From Theropithecus gelada (taxonomy: Eukaryota; Chordata; Mammalia; Primates; Cercopithecidae), in the NCBI RefSeq assembly GCF_003255815.1, contig NC_037673.1:6418908-6482907 (forward strand): a stretch of 64,000 nt of DNA. Reading direction: 5' to 3'. Below the pieces are notes generated by a model. It searched no databases and was not told where the DNA came from. It saw nothing but the letters and a program-made list of their open reading frames with translations. A program made the translations under genes and the position numbers. Below, one piece after another: positions 30,200-41,977 of this stretch (within the stretch, counting starts at the first letter, position 1; each line of letters starts with the position of its first letter).

Positions 30200-31170
30200 T
30201 TTTTCACCACCACTCATGGACAGGACCTGTCACGTGAGACATGCACCAAAGCACGGATAGGGATGGCCACGATCCTGCCTGGAACAGGACTTCAGAACTG
30301 GGCAGAGCATGGCTCCTTCTGGTGGGGGCCCCAGAACCCTTTTTCAAAGGCAGTGGCAGGACGGGATCCACAGTGCTTGACCCTTTGATAAGGAGACATC
30401 CTCTGGCCAAAGGTGACACCACAGGGATAAGGTCCACGTGCTGCTTAACACTGTTTTGGGTGCAGAACAAAGGGCGGCTGGGACATTTCTTGTTTGGTCT
30501 CCCCCTCTACGTGTCCTGAATTTCTAGCTTGTTCAAAGTGGTCAAAGACCCAAGGCTGGTCTGGCACAGAAGGGGTCGTGCCTACATGTAGGAGGCGCTG
30601 AGGCTTCTGTCTCCCGTTGTATGTCCCCAGGGACAGGACAGCCCCCTGCCTGTTGTTCCGAGTGTCCTCTGTGAATGGGGACCATCTGTCCTCCGGGTAA
30701 CTCCCTCCTCCTCCACCTCTGTCCACCCGCTCTGGTAGCCACCCCTTCCACATGCAGTGCGGCTCTGCATCCCGGAGAGCCTCGAGGACTCCTTCTCTCT
30801 TCTCTAGTGTTGGCTCCCATATCTGTCAGTTAATTACCTATTCATTATATGAACATGTTTCTCTTGGGTCGTTATTTAACTTTTCAAATTTATCTTCTTT
30901 ACTCAATATATTGTGAGCGTGGATGTCTGTTCCTTATGGGACCACCACTGCCAGGCATGTAGAAATTGCTTGATGATGTTTCACTGGCTTGTGGAGAGGC
31001 AGTCATGCTTCTCTGTGCTTCTGTGATTCCATGCCAAAGGAAGTCAGTAGCAAGCAAATAGCAGAGCTTTAGTGAATAAGAACAATATTTTACCTTGAAA
31101 AAGGCAGCAGGAAGGAGAGTTAAGACTCAAGTTTCCTTTATTAAGGAAAATTGAAATCTAGGTACCTACA
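30200..31170. other. Intergenic DNA without recognisable features
   Basis: No gene, RNA gene or clear repeat was identified. ORFs of 60-100 codons on both strands look incidental. Confidence 0.5.
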
Positions 31171-31335
31171 GATGCTCTTTGACTTATGGTTAGGTCTCAG
31201 TAAACCCATTGTAAGTCAAAAATGCGTTTAATACACCTAACCTACCGAATGTCTATCTTACATGTGCTTAGAGCACTTATATTAGCATACAGTCGGGCAA
31301 AATCATCTAACACAAGCCGATTCTATTAATATTAA
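31171..31335 (+). mobile_element. TcMar/Tigger-like element, left part
   Basis: gactatggttaggtc-type start (gacttatggttaggtctcag), then acccattgtaagtcaaaaat and aatacacctaacctaccgaa. The matching right end is at 31945-32052, split off by an L1 insertion. Confidence 0.6.
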
Positions 31336-31344
31336 AATTAATGT

Positions 31345-31944
31345 AATATATGTACATATTTTAGTACATGTGATAGTTTAATATGTTCATATACTGTATA
31401 CAGGTCAAATCAGAGTAATTGGGAGATCCATCGCCTTAAATATTTCTTTATGCTAAAAACATTGGAATTATTCTATTTATTTTGAAATATACAATGGACT
31501 GTTGTAAACTTTAGTGTCCCTACTGATCTAGAACTACCAGGTGATCCAGAAATCTCACTATTGGGCATATATCCAAAAGAAAAAATTATTGAAGAGACAT
31601 CTGCACTCCATGTTTATTGCAGCACTATTGACAATAGCCAAGATGTGGAATCAACCTAAGCGGCCATCAGTGGATGAATGGATACAGAAAATGTGGTATG
31701 AATACACAGTGGAATACTCTTCAGCCATTTGCAACACAGATAGAACTGGAGGCCATTATGTTAAGTGAAACAAGCCAAGCAGAAAGGTAAATATTGCCTG
31801 TTCTCGTATGTGGGAGCTAAAGTGGATCTTCTGAAGATAGAGAGTAGACTGGTGTTACTACGGGTTGGGAGGGATTGGGAGTAGGGGGATGAAGAGAGGT
31901 TGATCAGTGGGTACACAATCTCACATAGTGTGTGGTTTACTGAA
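31345..31944 (-). mobile_element. L1 3' end with a 5' inversion
   Basis: 31350-31535 is L1 3'-UTR sequence in complement (taattgggagatccatcgcc, tttgaaatatacaatggact). 31536-31790 is the end of L1 ORF2 in forward orientation (attgggcatatatccaaaag, gcagcactattgacaatagc), followed by the first part of the 3' UTR to about 31940. The two halves point in opposite directions and abut. That is the structure left by twin priming of an L1 on the minus strand. Confidence 0.75.
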
Positions 31945-32052
31945 ATAAAAACAGAATGGTCGTATGGGTACTCTTAAGTATGGTTTCTCCAAAACACATA
32001 CAGTTTCCACACCATCATAAAGTTGAAAAATCATTAAGTCAAGCACTGTCTG
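31945..32052 (+). mobile_element. TcMar/Tigger-like element, right part
   Basis: aaaaacagaatggtcgtatg, then gggtactcttaagtatggtt and cataaagttgaaaaatcatt, ending in aagcactgtctgta. It continues the element begun at 31171. Confidence 0.6.
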
Positions 32053-32140
32053 TAATAGAATTTAATACAATGCTAAGGTCCTTCATTTAATTGTAACATA
32101 AGTCACTCAAGTGTTGCCATCCTGGATGATTTTCTTTGAT

Positions 32141-32424
32141 TTTTTTTTTTTTTTTTTTTTAAAGACAGGCTTGCTTTGTCTGGAGTGCAGTGGTGTGATC
32201 ACAGCTCATGGCAACCTCGTACTCATAGGCTCAAGCAATCTTCTCATCTCAGCCTCCAGAGTAGCTGGGACTACTGGCATGTTCCACCATGCCCAGTTAA
32301 TTATTATTATTTTTTGTAGAGACGGGGTTTTGCCATGTTGCCCAGGGTAGTCTCAAACTCTTGGGTTCAAGTGACCCTCCTTCCTCAGCCTCCCAAAGTG
32401 CCGTGAGCCACCATTCCCGGCCCC
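32141..32424 (-). mobile_element. Old Alu SINE (AluJ-like)
   Basis: A 20-T run, then a diverged Alu complement (acagctcatggcaacctcgt, tttgtagagacggggttttg). Flanking tctttgat repeats occur at 32133-32140 and 32425-32432. Divergence and the immediate loss of several CpGs suggest AluJ. Confidence 0.9.
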
Positions 32425-32429
32425 TCTTT

Positions 32430-34160
32430 GATTTTTTAAAAGTGCCTCCTAGCTCATCAGCACAGGAGAAAGGCAACTTGGAGCCACAATGAGACAGGTG
32501 ATTGCCAATGTTCTGTTTCATTTCAGTTCTTAAGTTCCTGGATAGGACACTTACTGATGAGTCTGTCTTGCCTCTCAGGTGAGCCAGGCCTCCATCCACT
32601 CCTGCACAGCAGGGAACACTGCACGGTGACCCAGGGTCCGGGGTGGGCATGTTGTGCCCCTCACCCCCTCCACGTGGAGTCTGGCTGAGAGCTCCCTCCC
32701 GCCTGCCAGGCCTGGTGCTTGGGTGCAGGCCCTTGGAGTTCTGGCTGTGCTGCGCAGTCTCACCCTCGAGAAGAAGGGGGCGCTGTTGCCTCAGCCTTGC
32801 AGAGTTTCTCTGTGGTCAAACCACCCTGCCAGCCTGCCTGCTGCAGCCGGCAGCACGTCACTCCATGAAGCAGGCGAGCCCCGGCTAAGGTAGATTGTGA
32901 ATTAATATTTTTTAAAGCCCCAGCTATTCAGGTTTAAAAAAGGCCCAGGGACATGAGGCTGCAATTTTTCACTCCATTGAAAAAAAGAAAAACTTGTAGA
33001 ATTTTAACAGTGACAATGAGGTTGAAGCTACAGATGCTGCACCTTGGGGATCTTGGGGTCCCTCCTGCTCCCCAGGGGAGTCTACCGGTTCCCACAGAGG
33101 GGCTGCTAGAATTGCTGAAATCAGACTTGTACTCACCCAACAGAACTTGCACCAAGTTCTGGGGCCACATTCTGGTGTGGGCAGGGGATTGGTGCCCGCT
33201 TTGCCATTAGGGTCCCCAGTGTGCTGGGAGGGGGACATGAGTTTGATGAGTGGAGGGGCTGGGCCCCCTGAGGATGCTGGTCTGTTCTTCCCTGGAATCT
33301 GCCTGTGGCTCAGCCTCAAAACCTCAGGAATGGAAACAGGAGCAGAGAGCCGCCTATGCAGGGTCCTGGGTCCAGTTTCCGTCTCACTCCCCAGTGAGCT
33401 TGTGAGCTGAGGCAGTGGCATTCTGTGACCTCTGCCTGGGTGGAGAATGAGACTTACTGCCTGGAGCGGTGGGGCCCAGATGCAGGCCTTGGCGCAGGGC
33501 ACTTTGCAAACTGCCTGGTGCTTCGCCGATGCCTCTCCTTACCCTCCGAGCCCGCAGCCTTTAGGACCTCCTGCTCCTCTGCTGCTCCCTCCCTCCCTCT
33601 CCCCTCCCTGGCACTCTCTGTCTGGCTGCCTGGGCACTGACTTGCTGGAGGGCCCCTGGCTCACCGCCAGCAGACATTTCCCTGTCACCGCCAAGGGCTG
33701 AGGAGGTGACCGAGGCTCTGACTGGCCCTGGAGGCTGGAGTCCAGGGCAGATGCAGAGGAGCAGCTGGGTGCCATGCAGGCCTCAGGGAAATGTCCCAGG
33801 CACCTGCCTCGGAAACCCTGGGGGCAAAACAGCCACTGAACTCTACAGGAGCCCCACCCCGAGACCACTTCTCCCTCAGGGAACCAGTGCGCTGTGTGGG
33901 GTGGAGCGAGTGAGGCCGGGAAGCCAGGGCCATGCCTGGTGACAAGGAGGATCCCTCCCGGACATGGGAGAGGCTGGGAGTGGGTGGCCAACTAGCCAGC
34001 CATGGGTCCTAGGAGCTGGCTTATTTTGGTTGTTAGGTTTATGGCTATATTAAGAGAACAGCAGTTTTGGTGAATGACCTATAAGTAGACACTCAAAACC
34101 TACATTGGCGGAGAATAAATATTTCTTATTTTATCAGCACAGAAGAACACAAAACTGTCT
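32430..34160. other. Intergenic DNA without recognisable features
   Basis: GC-richer DNA with long chance ORFs (for example 32969-33502 on the minus strand) but no protein family that I recognise and no clear repeat. Confidence 0.5.
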
Positions 34161-34180
34161 TTTCTCTCTCTCCACTCTTT

Positions 34181-34468
34181 TTTTTATTTTTTTGAGAGAA
34201 GTCTTACCCTGTCGCCCAGGCTGGATTGCAATGACACCATCTCGACTCACTGCATCCCCGCCTCCCGGGTTCAATCGATTCTCCTGCCTCAGCCTCCCGA
34301 GTGGCTGGGATGACAGACGTGCACCACCACGCCTGACTGATTTTTTGTATCTTTAGACAAGGTTTCACCATGTCAGCCAGACTGTTCTCGAACTCCTGAC
34401 CTCATGATCTGCCCACCTTGGCCTCCCAGAGTGCTGGGATTACAGGCGTGAGCCACCACGCCGGGCCC
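34181..34468 (-). mobile_element. Alu SINE with a perfect 18-bp target-site duplication
   Basis: Alu complement bounded by tctctctctccactcttt at 34163-34180 and 34469-34486, identical over 18 bases. The Alu body is diverged (gacaccatctcgactcactg). Confidence 0.97.
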
Positions 34469-34909
34469 TCTCTCTCTCCACTCTTTAGAGTAATCTTTGT
34501 CTCCTTTTTGCTGTGATTTCACATCCTGCAGGTGGAGGTACCAGCGGGCTGGACAGGTGGGACTCGCCTTGTGTCTTCCAGGCTGGGCTGGCTCCATGGC
34601 TACCCTTCCCACGAGGCCTCCGCATTGGTGCTGGGGGACGAGGCAGCAACTTGGTCCCCAAGTTGCTCTGATTTATCATTACACAGTAGCCCCCTTCTCT
34701 AGCCGGCATGTCAGGGTGGCCAGGAGACAGGAGGCGGGGGCCAGGGAGGGGTTAGGCCTCAGCCCGCATGGGGGGTGTCCTCTGCAGGGAGGCGAGCAGC
34801 TTAGCATCCGCCAGCACCAATCATTCGGTGGGCTTCGGGCTGCAGTGGGGCTCTAGTTGCCTGCTTCCTGGCCCTGGAGTGACTTGGGTACGGGGAGTGC
34901 TGCTGGATG

Positions 34910-35336
34910 TGTCAGATATGGAGGTGGGGGGGTCATAGGGTTGGGATGTTTTGTCCCCCCCAAATATGTTGAAATGTGGCCGCCAGTGCTGGAGGTGGGC
35001 CTGCTGGGAGGTGTTTGGGTCATGAGGGCTGATGCCTCTGCAGTGGTTGCTGCTGTCCTCATGGTAATGAGCTCCCACTATGAGTTCACACAAGTTCTGG
35101 TTGTTTAAAGAGCCTGGCACCTCCTCCCTCTCTCGGGCTCCTTCTTTCGCCAGGTGAGGTGCCTGCTCCCCCTTTGCCTCCTGCCGTGAGTGAAGCTTCC
35201 CAAGGCCTCACCAGATGCAGATGTTGGTGCCATGCTTCCTGTGCAGCCTGCAGAACTGCGAGCCAAAGAAACCTCTTTTCTTTACGGATTACCCAGTCTC
35301 AGGTATTTCTTTGCAGCAACACGAAGGACTAATACA
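34910..35336 (+). mobile_element. MaLR LTR (MST/THE1-like), solo
   Basis: Runs from gatatggaggtg through ggaggtgtttgggtcatgag and gagcctggcacctcctccct to ttacccagtctcaggtattt and the terminal aggactaataca. No internal region follows. ERVL-MaLR class. Confidence 0.8.
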
Positions 35337-35869
35337 GTGGGGTCCACCAAGCTGCCTCGTAGCAGGAGGGAATCTCTTTGGCCAACAGTTGGCCTTGTGG
35401 ATGTCAAACAGACATGCAGAATCGAAGAAAACACAGAACGGGCAGACAGAGGCGGGCTTTTCCTTCATGTTGGGTATTGGAAAAGCGGAGGTTCCAAGTC
35501 CTGAGGCTGTGTCAGGGTGTGGGGGTGTGGCCTGCCCTGGCCTGAGGTGTGCTGCTTTTAAGGCTTCTCACCCCACCCGTTGGTCAGAGCGTCCACCCTG
35601 AATGGACCAGGGTGCTGATGGACACTGATCCCTGTGGCCAGGACCTCTGAGCATTTGGTGTTCAGCTCATCGGGGACTCCGTGGACACCAGAGGGCAGAA
35701 TGGGGTCTGTCTGCCCCAAAGCCCCATGGGGAGTGAGCTTGAATTACCCCAGAGTCTGTGTAGGGAAGGCTCCTGGAGCCTGGCACTTTCTCCTTTACAG
35801 TGGCTTTCAGTTCGTGGATGTTTTTGAAGTTGTTGGCCCTGGGGCTTGTGTCAAGGGTCCTGAAGACCA

Positions 35870-36150
35870 CCCCCAGTGTTGGTGATTTTCCCAGGAGAAC
35901 TCACAGCCCTTATCATGTGGTGCTATCCTCACAGCATGGTTCATTACTATGAAAGGATACAGAGCAAGCCAGCGGGGAAAAAGCATGTGGGGTGGAGTCC
36001 GGGGATCTGGGCGCAAGCTCCCAAGAGCCTGTCCCAGTGCAGCTACACAGAACAAGATTATTTTCTCCAGTGTCGGGTTATTACAACACTTGTTCAGAAG
36101 GATCCAGATGGTCGCCTGGATTTGCAGCCATGTGGTGTCTTAGGTGGTTA
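35870..36150 (-). repeat. LTR-like repeat, family unassigned
   Basis: ggagaactcacagcccttat, aaaggatacagagcaagcca and gtggggtggagtccgg recall an endogenous retrovirus LTR in complement. The boundaries are not clear. It passes into the duplicated segment at 36150. Confidence 0.4.
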
Positions 36151-36435
36151 GTTAATCCGCATGATGATGTTAAGTCAAATTTCCAGCTTTGGGACCAATC
36201 TATCCCCCATGGCAACCCAAGAAACCCAATCCAGGACTCTTTCCACTGGGAGTTGTCTTCATCCAAGACAATTAGTTTCCCATACTCATACTTAGAGGGA
36301 ACCCCGGCCCCTTTAAGGTGGGGCTCCCTCAGCTTGGAACACCTCACTCCTCAGTTCAGCTCCCCTGCTGTTGCTGGCCTCCTTGACCGAGTTCAGAGGA
36401 TGCAGCTCCATCCTTCTCCCTCTGTCCCAGCTTCT
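36150..36435. repeat. Dispersed duplication, copy A
   Basis: Shares a long alignable block with 37660-37925: ttaagtca[ag]attc, catccaagacaattag, ttcccatact, gagttcagaggatg. Divergence is about a fifth by eye, with indels. Confidence 0.7.
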
Positions 36436-37659
36436 TGTATGTGAAAACAAACCAGGGAGGCTGGAGGCCCTGAGTCCATATTTTTGAATTCTGGGCAGCA
36501 GCGTTGGTGGCCTTGGTGGTGCACCGTGTTCAGGCAGTTAACAGTCATGCTGCTCTGTGGTGATAGCGCTTGTTGGCACCACAGTGAGCGTCGATGCTCT
36601 CGCGTGTTTTAGAGATGGTGGGATGGTGGGGAGGTGCCGGCAGGCAGGTGAGGAAACATCCTTCCTGGAGGAAAAGGCTGTAGGAGAGCATCCAGGAAAC
36701 TGGCAGAGCTGTCCGCTTCCACTAATCTTTACTATTGAGAGACTCTGGCTCATTGTACAAATTGGGCACACAGCAAGAGTGCTGGGATCAAAGGCAGTTG
36801 TATTCTGTCATCCCATGGCATCGCCGGGTACCCTTCGTTTTACTCCTGAGGCTGTGACTTGGACAAAGCTCTTTCTGCTGCTTTGGATTAAAAATTCTTA
36901 TCCTCCACAGGAAACAGAGCAGATGAAATGCACAGTGTGAAGGACAAGGATTCTGCTGAGAGAATTGCTGCAAGGGTTGCTCAGGTGATCATGGGAAGTA
37001 ATGCATCAAACCATTCTTTAGGTACTTTTTTAAATTAGGAAGTATTTTTTTAAATTAGGAAGTAAAAATCTCGCTGTTTGCCAAAATGATTCGTACATGA
37101 ACAAGCTGGGAAAATTGCTCTGAAACATGTCACAGACTCCTGATTTGGCCCAACTGGGGTGTGAAGGATGAAATCCATCCTGAGCCCTTCCTCCTTCTGC
37201 TTTTTCTGGTGCAGATGCAGCTCAGGTGCGCCTTCTCCTCGCCTGTGCCCATTCACCTGAGATGGACCATAACCGTGAAAGTCAGAAGACACTGACCCTT
37301 CAGAACATGACAGGGTTAAAAGATGCTGAAGGGAAAGAGTCTGCAGTTGATTTTTATTCACTTCCTTTCTCCACTCTGCCATTTGGAAGAAGGTAAGCAA
37401 CTTAATACTATTTTAGACCACATGTTGTAACTAGCAGGAAAATGCCTTTGAGCTGATGATGGTGGCCCCAACACAGTGAACCTGTCTTAAATCCCTGCTT
37501 CAATCCCCTAAGGGTGTCACAGTAGCTACTATTTGAAGTCTTCCCATGCATGTGTAGGGTGAGGGGAGTACCAACAGCTCATCGAATGGGCTCCATTAGA
37601 AAGATCTGGATGATTGCCTTTATTTGTAACTACTTTCTTAGATGACAACTCAGTCCACA

Positions 37660-37925
37660 GGATTGAGTTAAGTCAGATTCCCAACTTTGGGGCCAATCCT
37701 GTCCTCATGGCAACCTAGGAAAGTCTGTCAAGGATTCTGTCCATTGGAAGTTGTCAAGACTTTGTCCTCATCCAAGACAATTAGCTTCCCATACTTATAT
37801 AGATCCCTACCCCTGAAGTGGCTTCACACTCCTCAGCTCAGCTGCCTGCCTGGAATGGCAGTTGCTGGCCTCACTGACAGAGTTCAGAGGATGGGGCTGG
37901 TTGGCAGTTCTAAAAGCCTACCCCA
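37660..37925. repeat. Dispersed duplication, copy B
   Basis: The second copy of the 36150-36435 block in the same orientation, about 1.5 kb away. The two are probably pieces of one LTR or internal ERV sequence, or a local duplication. Confidence 0.7.
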
Positions 37926-38003
37926 ATCCTCTGATTGGCTACTCAGATGTAAGAACCAGAGCAGTACCCCAGGCTGATAATCAGGAACCTGGGGGCCCGG
38001 AGT

Positions 38004-38056
38004 TCCTGGTGTCTGCTAGAGCTCCCTGCTGCTCCTGGTGTCTGCTAGAGCTCCCT
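38004..38056. repeat. Two-copy tandem repeat, 29-bp period
   Basis: tcctggtgtctgctagagct starts at 38004 and 38033, identical over 24 bases. Confidence 0.9.
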
Positions 38057-38139
38057 AGACATCTTTTTAGATAGAAGTCTGCCACTCAGTGTGCCCTCAC
38101 ACTGTCCTGTTGGCTGCAGTCTCAAGCTGGGACAGAATG

Positions 38140-38816
38140 ATCAGACTGAATGTTTGTGTCTTCCCCAAACTAGTATGTTGAAACCTAAACGCCAATATGA
38201 GCGTGTTTGGAAGTGCAGCCTTTGGGAGGTGATTAGCTCATGAGGGTGGAGTCCTCATGAATGGAATTAGTGTTTTGTTTTTGTTTGTTTGTTGTGAAAC
38301 AGAGTCTTGCTCTGTTGCCAGGCTGGAGTGCAGTGATGTGATCTCAGCTCACTGCAATCTCTGCCTCCCAGGTTCAAGCGAGTCTCCTGCCTCAGTCTCC
38401 TGAGTAGCTGGGACTACAGGCACATGCCATCATACCCAGCTAATTTTTGTATTTTTAGTAGAGAAGGGGTTTCACCCTGTTGGCCAGGATGGTCTCGATC
38501 TCTTGACCTCGTGATCTGCCTGTCTTGGCCTCCCAGAGTGCTGATATTACAGGCGTGAGCCACCGCACCTGACCTTGAATGGGATGAGTGTTTTAAAGAG
38601 GCCTGAGAGAGACTCCTGGCCACTTTTGCCGTATGAGGACACAGTGGGAAGGTCCCATCCCTGAACCAGGAAATGGGCACTCACCAGACACTGAATCGGC
38701 CTGCAGCTTGACCTTGAACTTCCCAGCCTCCAGAACTCTGAGTAATAAATTTCTGTTATGTGATAAGTCATTCAGTCTGTGGCATTTTGTTATACCAGCC
38801 CAAATGGACTAAGACA
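38140..38816 (+). mobile_element. MaLR LTR interrupted by an Alu
   Basis: The left part runs from gaatgtttgtgtcttcccc to catgaatggaattagtg. The right part runs from gaatgggatgagtg to tcccagcctccagaactctg, aataaatttctgttatgtg and the terminal ggactaagaca. The two parts join cleanly once the Alu at 38276-38576 is removed. Confidence 0.75.
38276..38576 (-). mobile_element. Alu SINE inside a MaLR LTR
   Basis: A T/G-rich tail (gtttttgtttgtttgttg) and a full Alu complement. The direct repeat gaatgg[ag]at[tg]agtgttt stands at 38259 and 38577. Confidence 0.93.
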
Positions 38817-39089
38817 CAGAACATAGATTGTGTCTCTTCCAGTTTCTTCAGGATCCTTCTGGGCCCAGAGAATGGAGCTAAGAGGGAGATTCTACCATTA
38901 GGGCTGGTCTTCCCCTGTCTCTTAAGACTGATGGGCTCCCTATATGAATGACATTGGTCAACCTGACATCAACCCATTGGGTATGGCTGGGGAAGCTCCT
39001 CTTGTCTGTGAGGTAGGAACCAGGTTGGTAACGTTGCATCCTGTTAGCCAGGTTCCTAGTTCAGTTTAGCTGGTGTGCAGGTCAAGGAC

Positions 39090-39561
39090 TCTTAAGGATT
39101 GAATTTATTCCCTTCAAAAGATATTGAAGTCCTAACCCCCAGAATCTGTGACTGTGACCTTATTTGAAAATGGGTCTTTGCAGATATAATCAAGTTAAGA
39201 TGAGGTCATATTGGATTAAAGTGGTCTGTAATTCAATAACTGACCTCTTTAATGAAAAGGGAAATTTGTACTGAGAAACACAGAGGGAAATGCTATGTGA
39301 AGATGGAGGCAGAGATTGGAGCGATTTGGGGCAATGTGTATGTCTGCAAGCCAAGGACCACCAAGCATTGCCAGCAATCACCAGAGCTGGAGGAGGGGCC
39401 TGGAACAGATTCCCACTAGAGCCCCCAAAAGGATCCAACCTGCTGACACTTTGACTTTGGACGTGTGGCCTTCAGAACTGTGAGAGAATAAATTTCTGTT
39501 GTTTCGAGCCACTCAGAGTGTGGTATTTTGTTACAGAAGCCCTTGGATCTTAATGAAGACA
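39090..39561 (+). mobile_element. MLT1 LTR (ERVL-MaLR)
   Basis: Contains tcctaacccccagaatctgt, gggtctttgcagatataatc, aagttaagatgaggtcat and gaataaatttctgttgtttc, with the terminal gaagaca. The same family as 52525-52956. Confidence 0.8.
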
Positions 39562-39627
39562 TTAATAGCTAGATTGGAGGCACCCCCTCCAAGGCCTGAG
39601 AGAAGGTTATTTTGTGGAACTCTGGTT

Positions 39628-39716
39628 TAGTAGCTGGGACCACAGATGCGTGCCACCATGCCTGGCTATTTTTAAAAATTTTTTGTACAGATGGCGTCTT
39701 GCTGTGTTGCCCAGGA
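39628..39716 (-). mobile_element. Alu fragment
   Basis: tagtagctgggaccacagat to gctgtgttgcccag covers the middle of an old Alu in complement. Confidence 0.75.
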
Positions 39717-40299
39717 TTCTGGCTGGGGACTGTGGTTGCAGGTGCTGGGGCTAATGAAACTGGGCAAGAGCATAATAGCACAGTCACACCTGTTCTCTAA
39801 ATCAACAGTCTTTTCCAGACTACAATTTAAGAATCTGTGCCTGAGGAAGCTGAAGGGGGCCTCAGAACTGGTCTCGCGGTCCTCTTCTCAGCTCTGAGGT
39901 ACCTGTGGCTTGCGGCAGAGCCGCCATGGACGTAGCTGACCTAGTGGTCAATGCCTACAACTGCAGAAAGGTCACTCTACATTCAACAGAGTGTCTAGAA
40001 ATCTCAATTCATGGTGTGTGGGGGCAAGATGCCCATTCTGACCCTTTAAGAGGGCATCAACATTTCAGAGGGTGGTAGGAGTGGTGATGAGTCTTCCTTA
40101 GGGTGGAAGCTCACCCCTTTGGGCTACTGGAGGGCAGTCACTGGCATAATTTCTCTGTTGTAAGCATTCTGATGCTTGATTACATGGAAGGCTGGGTTTG
40201 TAGTTACTGAACCTTTCCAAGCCTGGGTAGTGTGCCTTCTCTCCCGAACGCTACGGAGTTCTACATTGTGCCCGCATCCATTTCTGTACCTCCTTCTTC

Positions 40300-40425
40300 C
40301 ATCACTGATGGACGTTTAGATTGTTTCCAGTTTTCTACCACCACAAACAATGCTTCAGTGACCATCCTTAGCTGTGGCTTCTTGTGTACGTGTGAGGATT
40401 TTTTCAGAATCAGGTCTCCACCTTG
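40300..40425 (-). mobile_element. Possible L1 fragment
   Basis: tgatggacgtttagattgtt, then tccagttttctaccaccaca, resembles the complement of an L1 3' segment. Short and diverged. Confidence 0.45.
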
Positions 40426-40440
40426 AACACTGTCCGCACA

Positions 40441-40642
40441 TTGGGCCAGATAATTCTTTAGTGTTGGGGGGTGCTGTCCTGTGTGCTGTAGAATGCTTAG
40501 CAGCATTTAGCAGCATCCCTGGCCTCCACCCACTACGTGTCAGTAGTGTGCACTACTTGTCACGACCAAAAATGTCCCCACATGGTGTCAAATATCCCCT
40601 GGGGGAAAAACTGGCCTTCCCGACTGTTCCGAACCACTGGGA
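40441..40642 (-). mobile_element. MER20 hAT-Charlie element
   Basis: gggccagataattctttagt, then tgctgtagaatgcttagcag, catccctggcctccacccac and the end gttccgaaccactggg match MER20 in complement. Confidence 0.85.
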
Positions 40643-40662
40643 TAGATGAAAGAAGTGAGGCG

Positions 40663-41000
40663 TGTTTTTTTTTGTTTGTTTGTTTTGGTCTGTTTGTTTG
40701 TTTGTTTTTTAAGACAGGGTCTCAATTTGTCATCATCTAGACTGGATTGCAGTGGCATGATCACAGCTCACTGCAGCTTCAACCTCCTGGGCTCAAGTGA
40801 TCCGCCCACCTCAGCCTCCCCAGTAGCTGGGACCACAGGCATACACCACCATGCCCGGCTATTCTTTTTTTATTTTTTATAGAGATGGCATCTTGCTATG
40901 TTGCCCAGGCTGGTCTCAAACTCCTGGCCTCAAACAGTCCTCCTGCCTCAGCCTCCCAAAGTGCTGTGATTACAGGCATGAGCCACTGTGCCTGGCCAAG
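40663..41000 (-). mobile_element. Old Alu SINE (AluJ-like)
   Basis: A T/G-rich tail (tttgtttgtttgtttt) and an Alu complement with AluJ-type features (gcagcttcaacctcctgggc, atagagatggcatcttgcta). Confidence 0.93.
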
Positions 41001-41023
41001 AGTGAGATTTATGAGTCAAAAGG

Positions 41024-41407
41024 TGCTATGGTTTGAATATTCATCCTCTCCCAAACTCCTGTCGAAATTTAGTTTCCACGGTGTCAGTATTGAGAGGTGG
41101 GGCCTTTAAGAGGTGATTGGAATAATTCATTCATGGATTAATCGGTTAATGAACTAATAGATTATCACGGAGTTAGAAGAAGAAGAAGAGAACTTGAACT
41201 TGTACACCCAGCCCCTCGCCATGTGGTCTCCTGGGCCAGCTCAGGACTCTGCAGAGAGTTCTCCGTCAGCAAGAAGGCTCCTCACCAGATGTGGCTCCTT
41301 GACCTTGAACGCTTCAGCCTTCAGAACTGCAAGAAATAAATGTATTTTCTTATGACTATCCCAGTTTCAGGTATTCTGTTATAAATAACAGAAAAGGGAC
41401 TAAGACA
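41024..41407 (+). mobile_element. MSTB-like MaLR solo LTR
   Basis: Starts tgctatggtttgaat and contains gagaggtggggcctttaaga, ctctgcagagagttctccgt and agaaataaatgtattttctt. It ends gggactaagaca. A near-perfect 5-bp duplication (aaagg/aaggg) flanks it. Confidence 0.88.
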
Positions 41408-41594
41408 AAGGGAATGCATGTTGAGTGTAATACACATGCCGAACAGTCATTCAGGGACTGAGCACATTCCACACTCCAGGAGGCAACGTCAAATAGACAT
41501 TTCCCACACCATCACCATACTTACCGGCCATGCTGATGGCTGAGACAGGGCATCTCATTTAGTTTTAGGTTTGATTTTCTTAATTATTACCTAA

Positions 41595-41690
41595 ACGTCT
41601 TCCATGTTTATTAGTCATTTGAATTTCATTTAGTATGAGTTACCTATTCAGTGTCTTTGTCTATTTGTCTATTCTTCTTACTGATGTTCA
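41595..41690 (-). mobile_element. Possible old L1 fragment
   Basis: agtatgagttacctattcag followed by tgtctttgtctatttgtcta resembles the complement of an L1 3' segment. Weak. Confidence 0.4.
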
Positions 41691-41977
41691 GAGAAAATGT
41701 CCAAAATATTTGGCAACCACGAGGGCATTGGATCTTCAAATGCCCAAACACCTGCCCCCATAGGATGGACACCAGCTGTTTACACCAACACAGGAGTCCT
41801 GGGTGCGGTGAAAGAACATCTGCCGTGTGGATTTGTTGCTGTTCTTTATTTACTATGGAAATGAGCCTCTTGCCTGTGATAGGAATCACACATACTATCT
41901 CGGATTAGTCCCATGTCTTAAAGCTTTGTTTGTTATTTAAATTTCCAAGTAGACAAATTGAGATGCCTTCTCCTCCT

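Larger units (their letters stand above)
23991..30200. other. Intergenic DNA downstream of TENT4A
   Basis: Apart from the two Alus, MIR-like pieces and the inverted-repeat element listed separately, I see no coding exon, RNA gene or tandem array. Parts (25100-25700, 29000-29950) are GC-rich and keep long chance ORFs without family resemblance. Confidence 0.6.

Noticed and set aside
31541..31768. ORF with L1 ORF2 tail (LTIAKMWNQPKRPSVDEWI)
   Set aside because: It is the inactive end of an old inverted L1, far too short to be a functional protein.
35190..35601. Overlapping ORFs of 104 and 128 codons
   Set aside because: They start inside a MaLR LTR and show no family resemblance.
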